Positions 15,684 to 24,584 are shown, numbered from the stretch's first letter. The stretch: 64,000 bases of DNA from an uncultured Ruminococcus sp. (GCF_934476685.1 NZ_CAKSNX010000001.1:124001-188000); one strand, 5' to 3'. Program-made: numbers and translations. The notes: generated from the sequence alone by a model not told the origin.

Positions 15684-17981
15684 TTATTCTGCAACATCGC
15701 CTCTGATGATTCCTCTGCCGTTGGTTGAAATGTAAACTCTGCCGTATGTCTTAGGGTCGCCTGAGATGACCTTGTTTACATTGCCCCACTTGTGAGCATC
15801 ATCATTTATTCTTCTCCAGCTTGCGCCCTTGTCCTCGGAAATGTAAACGCCGTAGCCTTCGCCGTTTGCGTCACCAAGCATATAGAGAGCCATATAGTCG
15901 CCGTCGTTCTTTGCCTTGCCGAAGCCGAGAGCGTCGCACTCATCAACTTCCTTGCAGGTGTTTGTAAGCTCGCCTGTGGCTGTGTCAAGAAGATATACTC
16001 CGCCGCTGCCTACTGCAAGCCAGAGATCTCCCTCTGTGTCTGTGCAAGCCTGCATTGTGAAGTTTGTCACCAGCATACTTGTTACCTGACTGAATGACTG
16101 ACCTCTGTCCTCACTCATATAGATAACTCCGTCAAATGCAGCGTAGAACTTTTCAGGGTTCACCTTGTCCGTTTCGATCATAGAACCGGCTGGGATATCC
16201 TCGCACTTTGTCCATGTCTTGCCGAAATCATTTGTTACAAATACTCCTGCGCCTGCTGTTCCAGACTGATACAAAATAGTTTTTCCGTCTGCTGAAAGCT
16301 TTACAGAACCGCCTGCCTTTGCGTCAACACCCTCAGGCAGAGTTTCAACAGCCTGCCATGTATCGGCTGCGTCTGTTGAATAGTATACCGTACCCGAATC
16401 TGCGTCAGTGGCTCTTACAACGATATTGTAATCCTGTGATGCACAGTCGATGTCAGTGGACTTAAAGTCGCCGTAATGCTCCTTTGGTGCAACGTCAGCG
16501 TCCTGATGCTTAAATCCGTAAATATCTCCCATAATGGAATAAAGGTCAGGTGCATTTTCATCATTTGCGTTCGGTGAAACGAAATCGAATATAGCAGTTT
16601 CCTCTATGCCCATTGCTCTTACTTCAAGATTTATAGGCTCTTCCTTTGCCTTTGTGAGATTTGTTGTGCCGAAGATAGTTGCGCCTGTGCCGTACATTAT
16701 CTCATCAGGGTTGAATGGGTTTATTGCCACACCTGTCATCCACCAGCCCGGTTTGAGCTGTCCCTGCCAGTCGAGCCATTCGCTTGAACTTATGTCGATA
16801 GTGTAATTGTTCTGCGGGTCGCCGTTCTCATCATCTGCCCATATGCCTGTCCAGCTTTCACCGCCGTCAAAGCTTACGAACACGTTGTCAACCACTGCCC
16901 AAAGGTCAAGTGTTTCGCAGACGATCATCTTAGGATCGTTAGGGTTTACGGAAATTCCGTTGTATCCGCAGGTATAAACTGTGTCAGGGGTTATCTCCGT
17001 CCACTCGTTCGTCTTGATGTCAAGCTTCTGTATAGCGCCGTCAGATGCGTTGCTCGGACCTATCTTATATGACCATGAAGTATAAAGATATCCGTCTGAG
17101 GAAACCTCTCCCTGAACAGGCTTTAATCTTGAATTATCACCCGTTGTAATAGCGGTAGGGTTCTCTATCTCTGTCCATGTCTTTCCTGCATCGTCTGAAC
17201 GATAGATATAGTTGCCCTTTGAGGCAGCTGCGCCGACAAAGATAGTTTTTGTTGCCTCGCCCTTTTCTGAGCTTGACTTATCGAATGCAACAAAGGTAAG
17301 TCCCTGAGAATAACCTTCCTCAGTATAACCGCCCTTTGTCGGGAACTCTGTTACCTCTGCCCATGTTCTGCCGTAATCTTCAGATTTCCATAGTCCGTCT
17401 GCTCTCGAACCGAAATAGATTATGGAGTTGTCGTTAGGATCGACCTGAAGTCTTTCTCCTGCACCTCTTCCAACTTCATTTCCGCCGCAGCCGAAAGGCA
17501 GCTCATATATTCCCCAGTTTTCACCGTAATCATCGGAGTAGAATATCGCTCCGTTTGATGTTGAATATGTACCTGCTGCGATATAAACTCTGTTAGGTTC
17601 AACAGGGTCTGTGGCAATGCTTTCGATGCCCATATAGTTCCAATCATCACCGCCGATAAAATCTGTTATACACTCCCAGCGGTTAGTTTCCTTATTGAGC
17701 TTATATGCGCCGCCGATATCTGTACGGCAGTACACTAATCCCTCTTCGGTAGGGTTATAAACTATATTCGGCACAAATCCTCCGCCGACTATCTCAACAT
17801 TTCCCCATTCCCAGCCTGTATCCTTTTTTTCGCCGTTATAATAGGTCTGCTCGGCAGATGAACTGTCTGAACCCGATTTTGAACTGCTGTCCTTTTTGTC
17901 GGAGCTGTCAGAACAGCCTGCAAAGGCTGATACAGTCATAAGGCAGGCGCAGCTTAGTGCGATCAGCTTTTTTACTTTCAT
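15684..17981 (-). CDS. GH74 family xyloglucanase, lipoprotein
   Basis: The start is the ATG at 17981 (MKVKKLIALS), preceded by AAGGAG; the in-frame TTG at 17999 overlaps that site. A lipoprotein signal peptide ends in AFAGC (lipid Cys23), then a Ser/Asp/Lys linker. The rest is the two seven-blade propellers of GH74 with repeated Asp-box motifs (SDDYGENW, SEDYGRTW, SDDAGKTW, SFDGGESW). Likely catalytic aspartates lie in RTDIGGAY (Asp88) and MGDIYGF (Asp486), matching the two GH74 catalytic positions. The enzyme would cut the glucan backbone of xyloglucan while tethered to the outer face of the membrane. It has its own promoter and leader hairpin. Confidence 0.92.
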   Translation of the reverse strand: MKVKKLIALSCACLMTVSAFAGCSDSSDKKDSSSKSGSDSSSAEQTYYNGEKKDTGWEWGNVEIVGGGFVPNIVYNPTEEGLVYCRTDIGGAYKLNKETNRWECITDFIGGDDWNYMGIESIATDPVEPNRVYIAAGTYSTSNGAIFYSDDYGENWGIYELPFGCGGNEVGRGAGERLQVDPNDNSIIYFGSRADGLWKSEDYGRTWAEVTEFPTKGGYTEEGYSQGLTFVAFDKSSSEKGEATKTIFVGAAASKGNYIYRSDDAGKTWTEIENPTAITTGDNSRLKPVQGEVSSDGYLYTSWSYKIGPSNASDGAIQKLDIKTNEWTEITPDTVYTCGYNGISVNPNDPKMIVCETLDLWAVVDNVFVSFDGGESWTGIWADDENGDPQNNYTIDISSSEWLDWQGQLKPGWWMTGVAINPFNPDEIMYGTGATIFGTTNLTKAKEEPINLEVRAMGIEETAIFDFVSPNANDENAPDLYSIMGDIYGFKHQDADVAPKEHYGDFKSTDIDCASQDYNIVVRATDADSGTVYYSTDAADTWQAVETLPEGVDAKAGGSVKLSADGKTILYQSGTAGAGVFVTNDFGKTWTKCEDIPAGSMIETDKVNPEKFYAAFDGVIYMSEDRGQSFSQVTSMLVTNFTMQACTDTEGDLWLAVGSGGVYLLDTATGELTNTCKEVDECDALGFGKAKNDGDYMALYMLGDANGEGYGVYISEDKGASWRRINDDAHKWGNVNKVISGDPKTYGRVYISTNGRGIIRGDVAE

Positions 17982-18028
17982 ACCATTCTCCTTGTTCAAG
18001 TTATGTATTCGTTTACATTTTCATTGTG

Positions 18029-18060
18029 CATAAAGGCGGATATCCTTATCCGCCTTTATG
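18029..18060 (-). promoter_or_regulatory. 14-bp hairpin in the GH74 mRNA leader
   Basis: A perfect stem CATAAAGGCGGATA/TATCCGCCTTTATG (18029-18042 and 18047-18060) with a 4-base loop. It starts about 10 bases after the expected transcription start and 48 bases before the ATG. No T run follows on either strand, so it is more likely an mRNA-stabilising or protein-binding element than a terminator. Confidence 0.6.
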
Positions 18061-18076
18061 TCATATTAAGCTTACA

Positions 18077-18104
18077 GTTATATTTTACTTTATTTAGATG
18101 TCAA
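18077..18104 (-). promoter_or_regulatory. Sigma-A promoter for GH74
   Basis: TTGACA (18099-18104), a 16-base spacer and TATAAC (18077-18082), reading leftward inside the GH36-GH74 spacer. Confidence 0.7.
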
Positions 18105-18162
18105 TATTAAATATAATTTTTAACGAACTTATAAACTTTCAGTTTCGTAAGCTTTATTTCTT

Positions 18163-20373
18163 TTATTTCTTTATATAGTGAAGTATCTTTGAAGCATAGT
18201 CGCCGTAAAGTCCGTCGCCGTTCCAGATCTTAGCTATATTTATACCTGCGTTCATAAGAGCAGAACCGGAGATAAGCTTATCCGGTTCGCTTTCCTCATA
18301 GTAGAAAGCGTCAGCTTCAAGTCCCTTAAGCTTTATTCTTCTTGAACGCTCGTTAGGTCTGCCCATTACCTGAACAAACTCAAAGAGAGCCTCGCTCTTA
18401 TCCTTTGAAACGAACATCCATGCGTCCCATGTGTTGTCCTCGAACATATTGCCTATTCTGTAATGGTCGCCTGTTCTTACAAGGGTATTGAACTTTCTGA
18501 ACTCCTCAATCTGACCTGGGATAGCGTCCCTGTCCTCCTGAGGTATCTTTGTTACGTCAAGCTCATAGCCGAAAGTGCCGACCATAGCAACATGACCTCT
18601 TGTCTTGAACGGTGTGTTTCTGCCGACTGTGTGGTTAGGGCAGTCTGAAACGTGTGCGCCCATAGCAGAGCATGGATAGCACATTGAAGTACCATGCTGT
18701 ATTTTAAGTCTTTCGATAGCGTCTGTATCGTCTGAACACCAGATCTGCGGTGAATAGTAAAGCATACCCGGGTCAAATCTTGCTCCGCCGCCTGAACAGT
18801 TTTCAAGAAGGATATGTGGATAATCTGTTGTCAGTCTGTTCATAAGGTCATAAACGCCGAGAACATATCTATGCCAAAGCTCTCTCTGTCTTTCCTTAGG
18901 CAGGAAGTTTGAGCCGACCTCTGTGAGCTGTCTGTTCATATCCCACTTTATATACTCGATATTTGCTGAATCAAGTATATTTCTCATCATGGAGTAAACG
19001 TAATCTCTTACTTCCTTCTGTGAGTAGTCGAGAACATACTGCTCTCTGCAAAGTGTGAGCGGTCTGCCCTTTACCTGTATAGCCCAGTCAGGGTGCTTTT
19101 TATAAAGCTCTGAATCAGGTGATATCATCTCAGGCTCGAACCAGATACCGAACTTCATACCCAGCTTATTTACCTCGTCAACAAGGTGCTTTAAGCCGCC
19201 GTTTATCTTCTTTTCATAAACGAACCAGTCGCCCAGTGAAGAGTTATCCGCATCTCTGTGGCCGAACCAGCCATCGTCCATTACGAGCATTTCGATACCC
19301 AGCTTTGAAGCCTCTCTTGCGATGTCGATAAGCTTATCTGTATTGAAGTTGAAATATGTTGCTTCCCAGTTGTTGATGAGGATAGGACGTCTTTTATCCT
19401 TGTACTCACCTCTGATAAGGTTCTCTCTGTACAGATCGTGGAATGTTCTTGACATCTTGCCAAGACCTTCGTCAGAGTGTACCATAACTACCTCAGGAGC
19501 GGTGAAAACTTCGCCGCTTTCAAGCAGCCATTCAAAGTCAAGAGGATTTATACCCATAAGGAAACGAGTTTTCTTATGCTGTGTTACCTCAGCCTGTGCA
19601 AAGAAGTTGCCTGAATAAACAAGGTTGAAAGCGAAAACCTCTCCGCTGTCCTCATCAGCCTTATGCTCGCAGAGTGCAACGAAAGGATTGTTCTGATGTG
19701 ATGACTCACCCTTGCATGAATCTACCAGCTGCTTAGCGTGGTGGAGTCTGCATCTTTCAACAGCTCTTTCTCTTGCCCATGAGCCGTTGAGTGTTATCAT
19801 ATCGAACTCGTGGGTATCGAAATCAACGCAGGCAGAAAGCGCTCTTGTAAGCTTTACAGGGTTTTCGCCGTAGTTTTTGAAGTTTACCGAACGTGTGATA
19901 ACGTCCAGATCGTCAAAAGCGGTGTAGATGAGAGTAGCCTCAATGCAGGCATACTTATCTCTCATTGTTATCTCAAGAGTTTCAGCCCCGCTCTTTTCTG
20001 TTGCGAAAGTAGCAGGAAGTCCCTCAAGGGCAGGCTTGCCCTTATATATCTTATGTGAAACATATCTCAGATCGCAGGTAGACATACCGTTGATATCCAT
20101 TATCATCATAGCAGGCTCTCTGTAATCGCCAAGACCGAAACATGGATACTCGAACGGGAGTGAATCCATAAAGCTTGCTCTGTCCCTGTCATTTGTTGCA
20201 GGGGTGAATGGGCTTTCGTCAAGTCTGAGGAGGTATGTAAGATCCTCGTCGCAGACTTTCTTTCCGTAATAAACGTGAGCGAGATAGCCTTCCTCGATCA
20301 CCTGAAGCATATAGTCTGTATCCTTTGCTCTGAGCTTAAAGGTTTTTGACTGTTCATTATATGTAATACTTAT
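18163..20373 (-). CDS. GH36 alpha-galactosidase, probable AUA start
   Basis: An internal ATG at 20310 gives 715 residues, but conserved N-terminal coding continues 21 codons upstream (ISITYNEQSKTFKLRAKDTDY) to an ATA at 20371-20373, nine bases after a strong AAAAGGAG. An in-frame TAA lies just before, and the only standard-type codon between is a CTG abutting the Shine-Dalgarno sequence. With the extension (736 residues) the catalytic aspartates in KWDMNR and CSDDTD become Asp478 and Asp548, the numbers I recall for Geobacillus AgaA. The enzyme removes alpha-1,6-galactose from raffinose-type sugars or galactomannan oligomers. It has no signal peptide, so acts in the cytoplasm. Family certain; start inferred. 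Confidence 0.9.
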   Translation of the reverse strand: MSITYNEQSKTFKLRAKDTDYMLQVIEEGYLAHVYYGKKVCDEDLTYLLRLDESPFTPATNDRDRASFMDSLPFEYPCFGLGDYREPAMMIMDINGMSTCDLRYVSHKIYKGKPALEGLPATFATEKSGAETLEITMRDKYACIEATLIYTAFDDLDVITRSVNFKNYGENPVKLTRALSACVDFDTHEFDMITLNGSWARERAVERCRLHHAKQLVDSCKGESSHQNNPFVALCEHKADEDSGEVFAFNLVYSGNFFAQAEVTQHKKTRFLMGINPLDFEWLLESGEVFTAPEVVMVHSDEGLGKMSRTFHDLYRENLIRGEYKDKRRPILINNWEATYFNFNTDKLIDIAREASKLGIEMLVMDDGWFGHRDADNSSLGDWFVYEKKINGGLKHLVDEVNKLGMKFGIWFEPEMISPDSELYKKHPDWAIQVKGRPLTLCREQYVLDYSQKEVRDYVYSMMRNILDSANIEYIKWDMNRQLTEVGSNFLPKERQRELWHRYVLGVYDLMNRLTTDYPHILLENCSGGGARFDPGMLYYSPQIWCSDDTDAIERLKIQHGTSMCYPCSAMGAHVSDCPNHTVGRNTPFKTRGHVAMVGTFGYELDVTKIPQEDRDAIPGQIEEFRKFNTLVRTGDHYRIGNMFEDNTWDAWMFVSKDKSEALFEFVQVMGRPNERSRRIKLKGLEADAFYYEESEPDKLISGSALMNAGINIAKIWNGDGLYGDYASKILHYIKK

Positions 20374-20449
20374 GATAACCAGCTCCTTTTATAAAATTAA
20401 TCTTAGCATTAAAATATGAACATTTTATTTCTATTTAACACTAAACAAT

Positions 20450-20494
20450 ATTATATCATAAACTTAGAATATTGCAAGAGATTAAACGTTTACA
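20450..20494 (-). promoter_or_regulatory. Promoter and operator-like motif for GH36
   Basis: TTGCAA (20472-20477), a 16-base spacer and TATAAT (20450-20455), reading leftward. Just upstream lies ATTAAACGTTTACA (20481-20494), 12 of 14 matches to the CcpA/LacI-type cre consensus. A similar motif overlaps the xylA start site. The remaining 20495-20615 region holds a small ACCGC/GCGGT hairpin near 20573-20587 and nothing else recognised. Confidence 0.6.
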
Positions 20495-20615
20495 GAGTGA
20501 ATTTTTATTTGTTAATTTTTTATGTACGTTTAAATATACGAACTTGCCGCCGCATGATCCGACCGCTTATGACCGCAAAAGGCGGTTTTATACATAAATA
20601 TTTGAACCTCAGTAT

Positions 20616-20648
20616 TAAAAAAGCAGCCGGATATTTCCGACTGCTTTC
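20616..20648 (-). terminator. Intrinsic terminator of xylA
   Basis: Leftward stem AAAGCAGTCGGA/TCCGGCTGCTTT with one G-T pair and a 5-base loop, followed by six T, about 16 bases after the xylA stop. Confidence 0.85.
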
Positions 20649-20663
20649 ATTCTGATTATAATA

Positions 20664-21989
20664 TTAGAGGTTGAACATTACCTGATTTACAACGCTTTCG
20701 AGATATTCCTGTCTGCCGCTTGTAAGTGAATCTGTTACCTCGCCCTTTTCGAGAGCATACTTTTCAAGGTCAGCCATACCTACCTTGCCTGCGATGATAT
20801 CAGCACCGATACCGCTGTTCCATGATGCATATCTGTCATCAACGAACTTGTCTATTCTGCCGTCCTCGATAAGCTTAGCAGCTGCCTTAAGACCGAGAGC
20901 GAAAGTATCCATACCTGCGATATAGCTGAGGAAGATATCTTCATGTGTGAATGAACCTCTTCTTGCCTTTGCGTCGAAGTTAAGACCGCCGTTTGTGAAA
21001 CCGCCTGCCTTAAGAACTTCATACATACAAAGTGTTGCATCGTAAGCATTTGTTGGGAACTGGTCTGTATCCCAGCCGAGGAGCGGGTCGCCCTGGTTTG
21101 CGTCGATAGAACCGAATACGCCGTTATCTCTTGCAACTCTCAGCTCGTGCTGGAAAGTATGCTGAGCAAGTGTAGCGTGGTTAGCCTCGATGTTCATCTT
21201 GAAATCCTTATCAAGGCCGTACTTTCTCAGGAATCCGAGAACAGTAGCTGTATCGAAGTCATACTGATGCTTTGTTGGCTCCTTTGGCTTTGGCTCGATA
21301 TAGAAGTCGCCTGTATAGCCGATAGAACGTGCATAGTCAACAGTCATCTTCATAAGTCTTGCCATATTGTCCTGCTCAAGAGCCATATTTGTGTTGAGAA
21401 GAGTTTCATAGCCTTCTCTTCCGCCCCAGAATACATAACCCTGACCACCGAGTCTTACTGTGCTGTCAACAGCCTTCTTGATCTGAGCTGCTGCATAAGC
21501 GAAAACGTCAGCTGAAGGAGCTGTGCCTGCGCCGTGCATATATCTTGGGTGATCGAAGCACTTAGCTGTACCCCAGAGAAGCTTCTTTGTTGGATCAGCC
21601 TTCATCTTCTCCTCGATATAGTCGATTACTTCATCGAACTTAGCATTTGTTTCAGCGAGTGTGCCGTACTCAGGAGAGATATCTCTGTCGTGATAGCAGA
21701 AATAGTCGATAGAGAGCTTGTCCATGATCTCAAAAGCAGCGTCTACCTTAGCCTTTGCTCTTGCAGCTGGGTCGCTCTCGCCCCATGTTTTATCTGTTGT
21801 GCCGCAGCCGAACATATCTGTTCCGTCGCCGCCCATTGTATGCCACCATGAAAGTGCGAACTTGAGCTGCTCTCTCATTGTCTTGCCCATTACAACCTCA
21901 TCAGGATCGTAATATTTGAAAGCCAGCGGATTTGTGCTGTTTGTACCCTCGAACTTGATCTTAGGGATATCCTTGAAAAATTCAGCCAT
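20664..21989 (-). CDS. xylA: Xylose isomerase
   Basis: This 441-residue enzyme interconverts D-xylose and D-xylulose in the cytoplasm. Family motifs are present in order: LSWWHTMGGDGTDMFG, the catalytic pair in YFCYHDRDISPE, VFWGGREGYETLL, FYIEPKPKEPTKHQYD, NIEANHATLAQHTF, and the metal site GSIDANQGDPLLGWDTDQFP. The true start is the ATG at 21989 after GGAGG; an upstream ATG at 22004 contains that site. No xylulokinase is adjacent. It has its own promoter, with an operator-like motif over the start site, so sugar-dependent repression is likely. Confidence 0.97.
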   Translation of the reverse strand: MAEFFKDIPKIKFEGTNSTNPLAFKYYDPDEVVMGKTMREQLKFALSWWHTMGGDGTDMFGCGTTDKTWGESDPAARAKAKVDAAFEIMDKLSIDYFCYHDRDISPEYGTLAETNAKFDEVIDYIEEKMKADPTKKLLWGTAKCFDHPRYMHGAGTAPSADVFAYAAAQIKKAVDSTVRLGGQGYVFWGGREGYETLLNTNMALEQDNMARLMKMTVDYARSIGYTGDFYIEPKPKEPTKHQYDFDTATVLGFLRKYGLDKDFKMNIEANHATLAQHTFQHELRVARDNGVFGSIDANQGDPLLGWDTDQFPTNAYDATLCMYEVLKAGGFTNGGLNFDAKARRGSFTHEDIFLSYIAGMDTFALGLKAAAKLIEDGRIDKFVDDRYASWNSGIGADIIAGKVGMADLEKYALEKGEVTDSLTSGRQEYLESVVNQVMFNL

Positions 21990-22017
21990 ATATATAACCT
22001 CCATAAAATTAGTATCG

Positions 22018-22065
22018 TAAAACGATTACACTATAATAATACACCAAATGAGGGAGGTTTGTCAA
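22018..22065 (-). promoter_or_regulatory. xylA promoter with overlapping operator-like motif
   Basis: TTGACA (22060-22065), an 18-base spacer and TATTAT (22036-22041), reading leftward. The motif TAAAACGATTACA (22018-22030) covers the expected start site; it is related to TTAAACGTTTACA at the GH36 promoter. Confidence 0.65.
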
Positions 22066-22122
22066 CAGTTTTTTTATAGATTTCGCTTGATATTCAAATC
22101 TTTACATATTGCAAAATTTCAT

Positions 22123-22151
22123 AAAAAAGAGCCGCATTTTCACACGGCTCT
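22123..22151 (-). terminator. Intrinsic terminator of the tatD-GT2-sseB operon
   Basis: Leftward stem AGAGCCG/CGGCTCT with a 10-base loop and a run of six T, about 20 bases after the SseB-domain gene. Confidence 0.85.
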
Positions 22152-22172
22152 CTGTAAACATATTTTACTTTA

Positions 22173-22748
22173 TTAATTGTTCTCCTCAGCTGAAGAAACA
22201 GTGATGTTAGGAGCAGCGTTCTCAGCGCCCTCTGCATTTTCAGCTTCCTTAGCAGCCTTTGCAGCCTCTTCTCTCTGCTTTCTTACATTGATGAGAGTCT
22301 GCTTGATAGAAGCGAGCATCTCCTTTGTGAAAGGAAGATTCTGACCGAAAGGATTTATAACGAATCCCTTTACGTTAGGAGTATTCTCTGTAAGACCTGC
22401 GATATCAGGGAACTTCATTGCGAAAGGTCTGTAAGGTCTGTCTGTCTTGATCTTCTTCAGCTCTGTTTCATCTGTGAAAACAGGGAAGTATGATCCTCTT
22501 TCCTTATGGTTGATAAGAATGAACTTTGCTGTCTGCTTATCCTGAAACTTTACATGGTTGTCAGCGTCAGCAACAAGCTCTGTATTCTTTTCAACAACAG
22601 CAGGGATAAGGAAAGTGCATCTGAGGGCAATGTTTATTACCTTATTCTGTGTTTCCGGACAGAAATTCTCTCTCATTGCCTTGATAGCCTCTACGAGGGC
22701 TGTGTTATCCATTTTATTCTGGTTGTTCTGGTTATTCTGCTCTGCCAT
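22173..22748 (-). CDS. SseB-domain protein
   Basis: The 191-residue product has an Asn/Gln-rich N-terminus followed by an SseB N-terminal-type domain (AIKAMRENFCPETQNKV, FILINHKERGSYFPVFTDETEL, GFVINPFGQNLPFTKEML) and an Ala/Glu-rich tail. This domain occurs in many cytoplasmic Firmicutes proteins of unknown function; the name comes from a Salmonella secreted protein and does not imply secretion here. It is the last gene of the operon, 20 bases after GT2. Confidence 0.75.
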   Translation of the reverse strand: MAEQNNQNNQNKMDNTALVEAIKAMRENFCPETQNKVINIALRCTFLIPAVVEKNTELVADADNHVKFQDKQTAKFILINHKERGSYFPVFTDETELKKIKTDRPYRPFAMKFPDIAGLTENTPNVKGFVINPFGQNLPFTKEMLASIKQTLINVRKQREEAAKAAKEAENAEGAENAAPNITVSSAEENN

Positions 22749-22768
22749 TATTTTCTACTCCTTTATGA

Positions 22769-23722
22769 TTAATTTTCTTCTTCGAGATTCTTTTCAATTA
22801 TAAATTTAGGACGAGCCTTTGTTTCAAGATAGATCTTTCCGATATACTCGCCGATAATTCCGATCGCAAGCAGCTGAAGTCCGCCTATTGCCCATACTGA
22901 TGTGATAGTAGACGCCCAGCCTCTAACTGTGCTGCCCACTGCCCATGTGATGAGGAAATAGAGGAGCATAATAAGAGATACAAGGAAAACAATGATACCG
23001 ATAGTTGTGATAAATCTTATAGGCTTTACCGACAGAGAGGTTATTCCCTCAACGGCAAAGGATATCATCTTTTTCAGCGGATACTTTGACTCGCCTGCAA
23101 CTCTTTCATTTCTTACATATGTAACGATATCGCTCTTATATCCCACCATTGGAACAAGTCCTCTGAGGAAGAGGTTTACTTCCTTGAATTCAGCGAGAGC
23201 CTCTACTGCACGCTTTGACATAAGTCTGTAATCTGCGTGGTTATATGTGATCTCAACGCCCATTTTTTCAAGTATCTTATAGTAAGCCTGAGCTGTATTT
23301 CTCTTGAAAGCGGTATCCTTTTCTCTTGATGAGCGGACTCCGTAAACAATATCGCAGCCTTCTGCTCTCTTTTCAAGGAAACCGTCTATGGCATTTATAT
23401 CGTCCTGAAGGTCAGCGTCCATTGAAACGATTATATCAGCATAGTTCTTTGCAGTCATAAGTCCTGCAAGGAGCGCATTCTGATGGCCCTTATTTCTTGA
23501 CAGCTTTACTCCTGTGAACATATCGCTCATTGAATTGAGCTGGCTGATTATCTGCCATGTCTTATCCTTTGAGCCGTCGTCAACGAACATTACCTTACTT
23601 TTCGGGCTTATCTTTCCCGCAGCGGTAAGTGCGTCCATTTTCTTCATTATCTCCTTTGCTGTTATAGGGAGCATTTCCTCCTCATTGTAGCATGGGATAA
23701 CAATATACATTATTTCTGCCAT
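22769..23722 (-). CDS. GT2 glycosyltransferase, undecaprenyl-phosphate sugar transferase type
   Basis: The start is the ATG at 23722 preceded by AAAGGATC; the in-frame TTG at 23731 is rejected. The 317-residue protein has an N-terminal GT-A fold (VIPCYNEEEMLP, KVMFVDDGSKDKT, IIVSMDADLQDD with the metal-binding Asp-x-Asp) and two C-terminal membrane segments (about 235-262 and 270-297). This is the GtrB/DPM1-like architecture: it puts a hexose from a nucleotide sugar onto undecaprenyl phosphate at the inner leaflet, for later transfer outside by GT-C enzymes or possibly YfhO-type proteins. The sugar is not predictable. Confidence 0.9.
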   Translation of the reverse strand: MAEIMYIVIPCYNEEEMLPITAKEIMKKMDALTAAGKISPKSKVMFVDDGSKDKTWQIISQLNSMSDMFTGVKLSRNKGHQNALLAGLMTAKNYADIIVSMDADLQDDINAIDGFLEKRAEGCDIVYGVRSSREKDTAFKRNTAQAYYKILEKMGVEITYNHADYRLMSKRAVEALAEFKEVNLFLRGLVPMVGYKSDIVTYVRNERVAGESKYPLKKMISFAVEGITSLSVKPIRFITTIGIIVFLVSLIMLLYFLITWAVGSTVRGWASTITSVWAIGGLQLLAIGIIGEYIGKIYLETKARPKFIIEKNLEEEN

Positions 23723-23740
23723 TTTTGTCAAGATCCTTTC

Positions 23741-24532
23741 TTACTTTGTGTTTATTCCAAAGAGAGTGCAGGCGTTGTGGTTTGTTATATTTATAATTTC
23801 CTGCACCGTTTTGTTCTTTATCTCAGCCATAGTTTCAGCCGTTTTTTCTATCATAGAGCTGTCGCATCTTTGTCCTCTGAACGGCGGCGGAGCCATATAA
23901 GGACAATCTGTTTCAAGCAGCAGTCTTTCTGTCGGAACAGCGTCGCAGGCTCTTTTAGCTTTCTTTGAATTTTTAAAAGCCAGCGCACCCGTAAAGCCGA
24001 TATACATTCCAAGACCGACTATTTCCCTTGCTGTTTCAGCCGAACCGGAAAAGCAATGCACCACTCCCTCAGGGCGGTATTTACGGAGTATCTCCATACA
24101 ATCCTCCGTAGCGTCCCTGCAATGGATCATAACAGGGAGAGATCTTTTCACCGCAAATTCTATCTGCTTTGTAAATACAGCTATCTGTTTTTGCTTATCG
24201 TATCCCTCATAATGATAATCAAGACCTATCTCGCCCACAGCGCAAAGCTTATGTATGCTGCTGGCTTTATGATAAAGCTCTTCCAGAACATCTGTAAAGT
24301 TATCGGGGATAGAGTCCATACACTCAGGGTGAAAGCCTATCGAGGTATAAAAGTTCTCATATTTCTTTGCTGTTTCGATACCGAAAAGGGAGGACTTTTC
24401 ATCTGTTGCCGCATGGAGCATTTTATCCACAGGGTGATCCTCACCTATGAGCAGTCTGTCCAGCAGTTCATACCTGTCCTCATCGAAAGCAGCGTCGTCA
24501 TAATGACAATGCGAATCAAAAATATTACTTAT
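23741..24532 (-). CDS. tatD: TatD-family metal-dependent DNase, probable AUA start
   Basis: The ATG at 24430 would give 229 residues lacking the essential N-terminal metal ligands. Upstream the frame reads NIFDSHCHYDDAAFDEDRYE, which is the TatD start including the HxH motif. Between that and an in-frame TGA there is no ATG, GTG, TTG or CTG. The best start is ATA at 24530-24532, nine bases after GAAAGGAT, giving 263 residues. Other metal and active-site motifs are intact: VGEIGLDYHY, PVMIHCRDA, VVHCFSGSAE and LLLETDCPY. The family includes 3'-5' exonucleases and D-aminoacyl-tRNA deacylases. First gene of an operon with GT2 and SseB. Confidence 0.9.
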   Translation of the reverse strand: MSNIFDSHCHYDDAAFDEDRYELLDRLLIGEDHPVDKMLHAATDEKSSLFGIETAKKYENFYTSIGFHPECMDSIPDNFTDVLEELYHKASSIHKLCAVGEIGLDYHYEGYDKQKQIAVFTKQIEFAVKRSLPVMIHCRDATEDCMEILRKYRPEGVVHCFSGSAETAREIVGLGMYIGFTGALAFKNSKKAKRACDAVPTERLLLETDCPYMAPPPFRGQRCDSSMIEKTAETMAEIKNKTVQEIINITNHNACTLFGINTK

Positions 24533-24584
24533 TTCAAAGACATCCTTTCATCACATTATGATATTATCTGCAATATACAAAAAT

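Noticed and set aside
18029..18060. Terminator of the alpha-galactosidase gene
   Set aside because: No T run follows the stem on either strand and it lies downstream of the GH74 promoter.
23741..24430. tatD as an N-terminally truncated pseudogene
   Set aside because: The missing N-terminal residues are encoded in frame upstream with a good ribosome site; only a standard start codon is absent.
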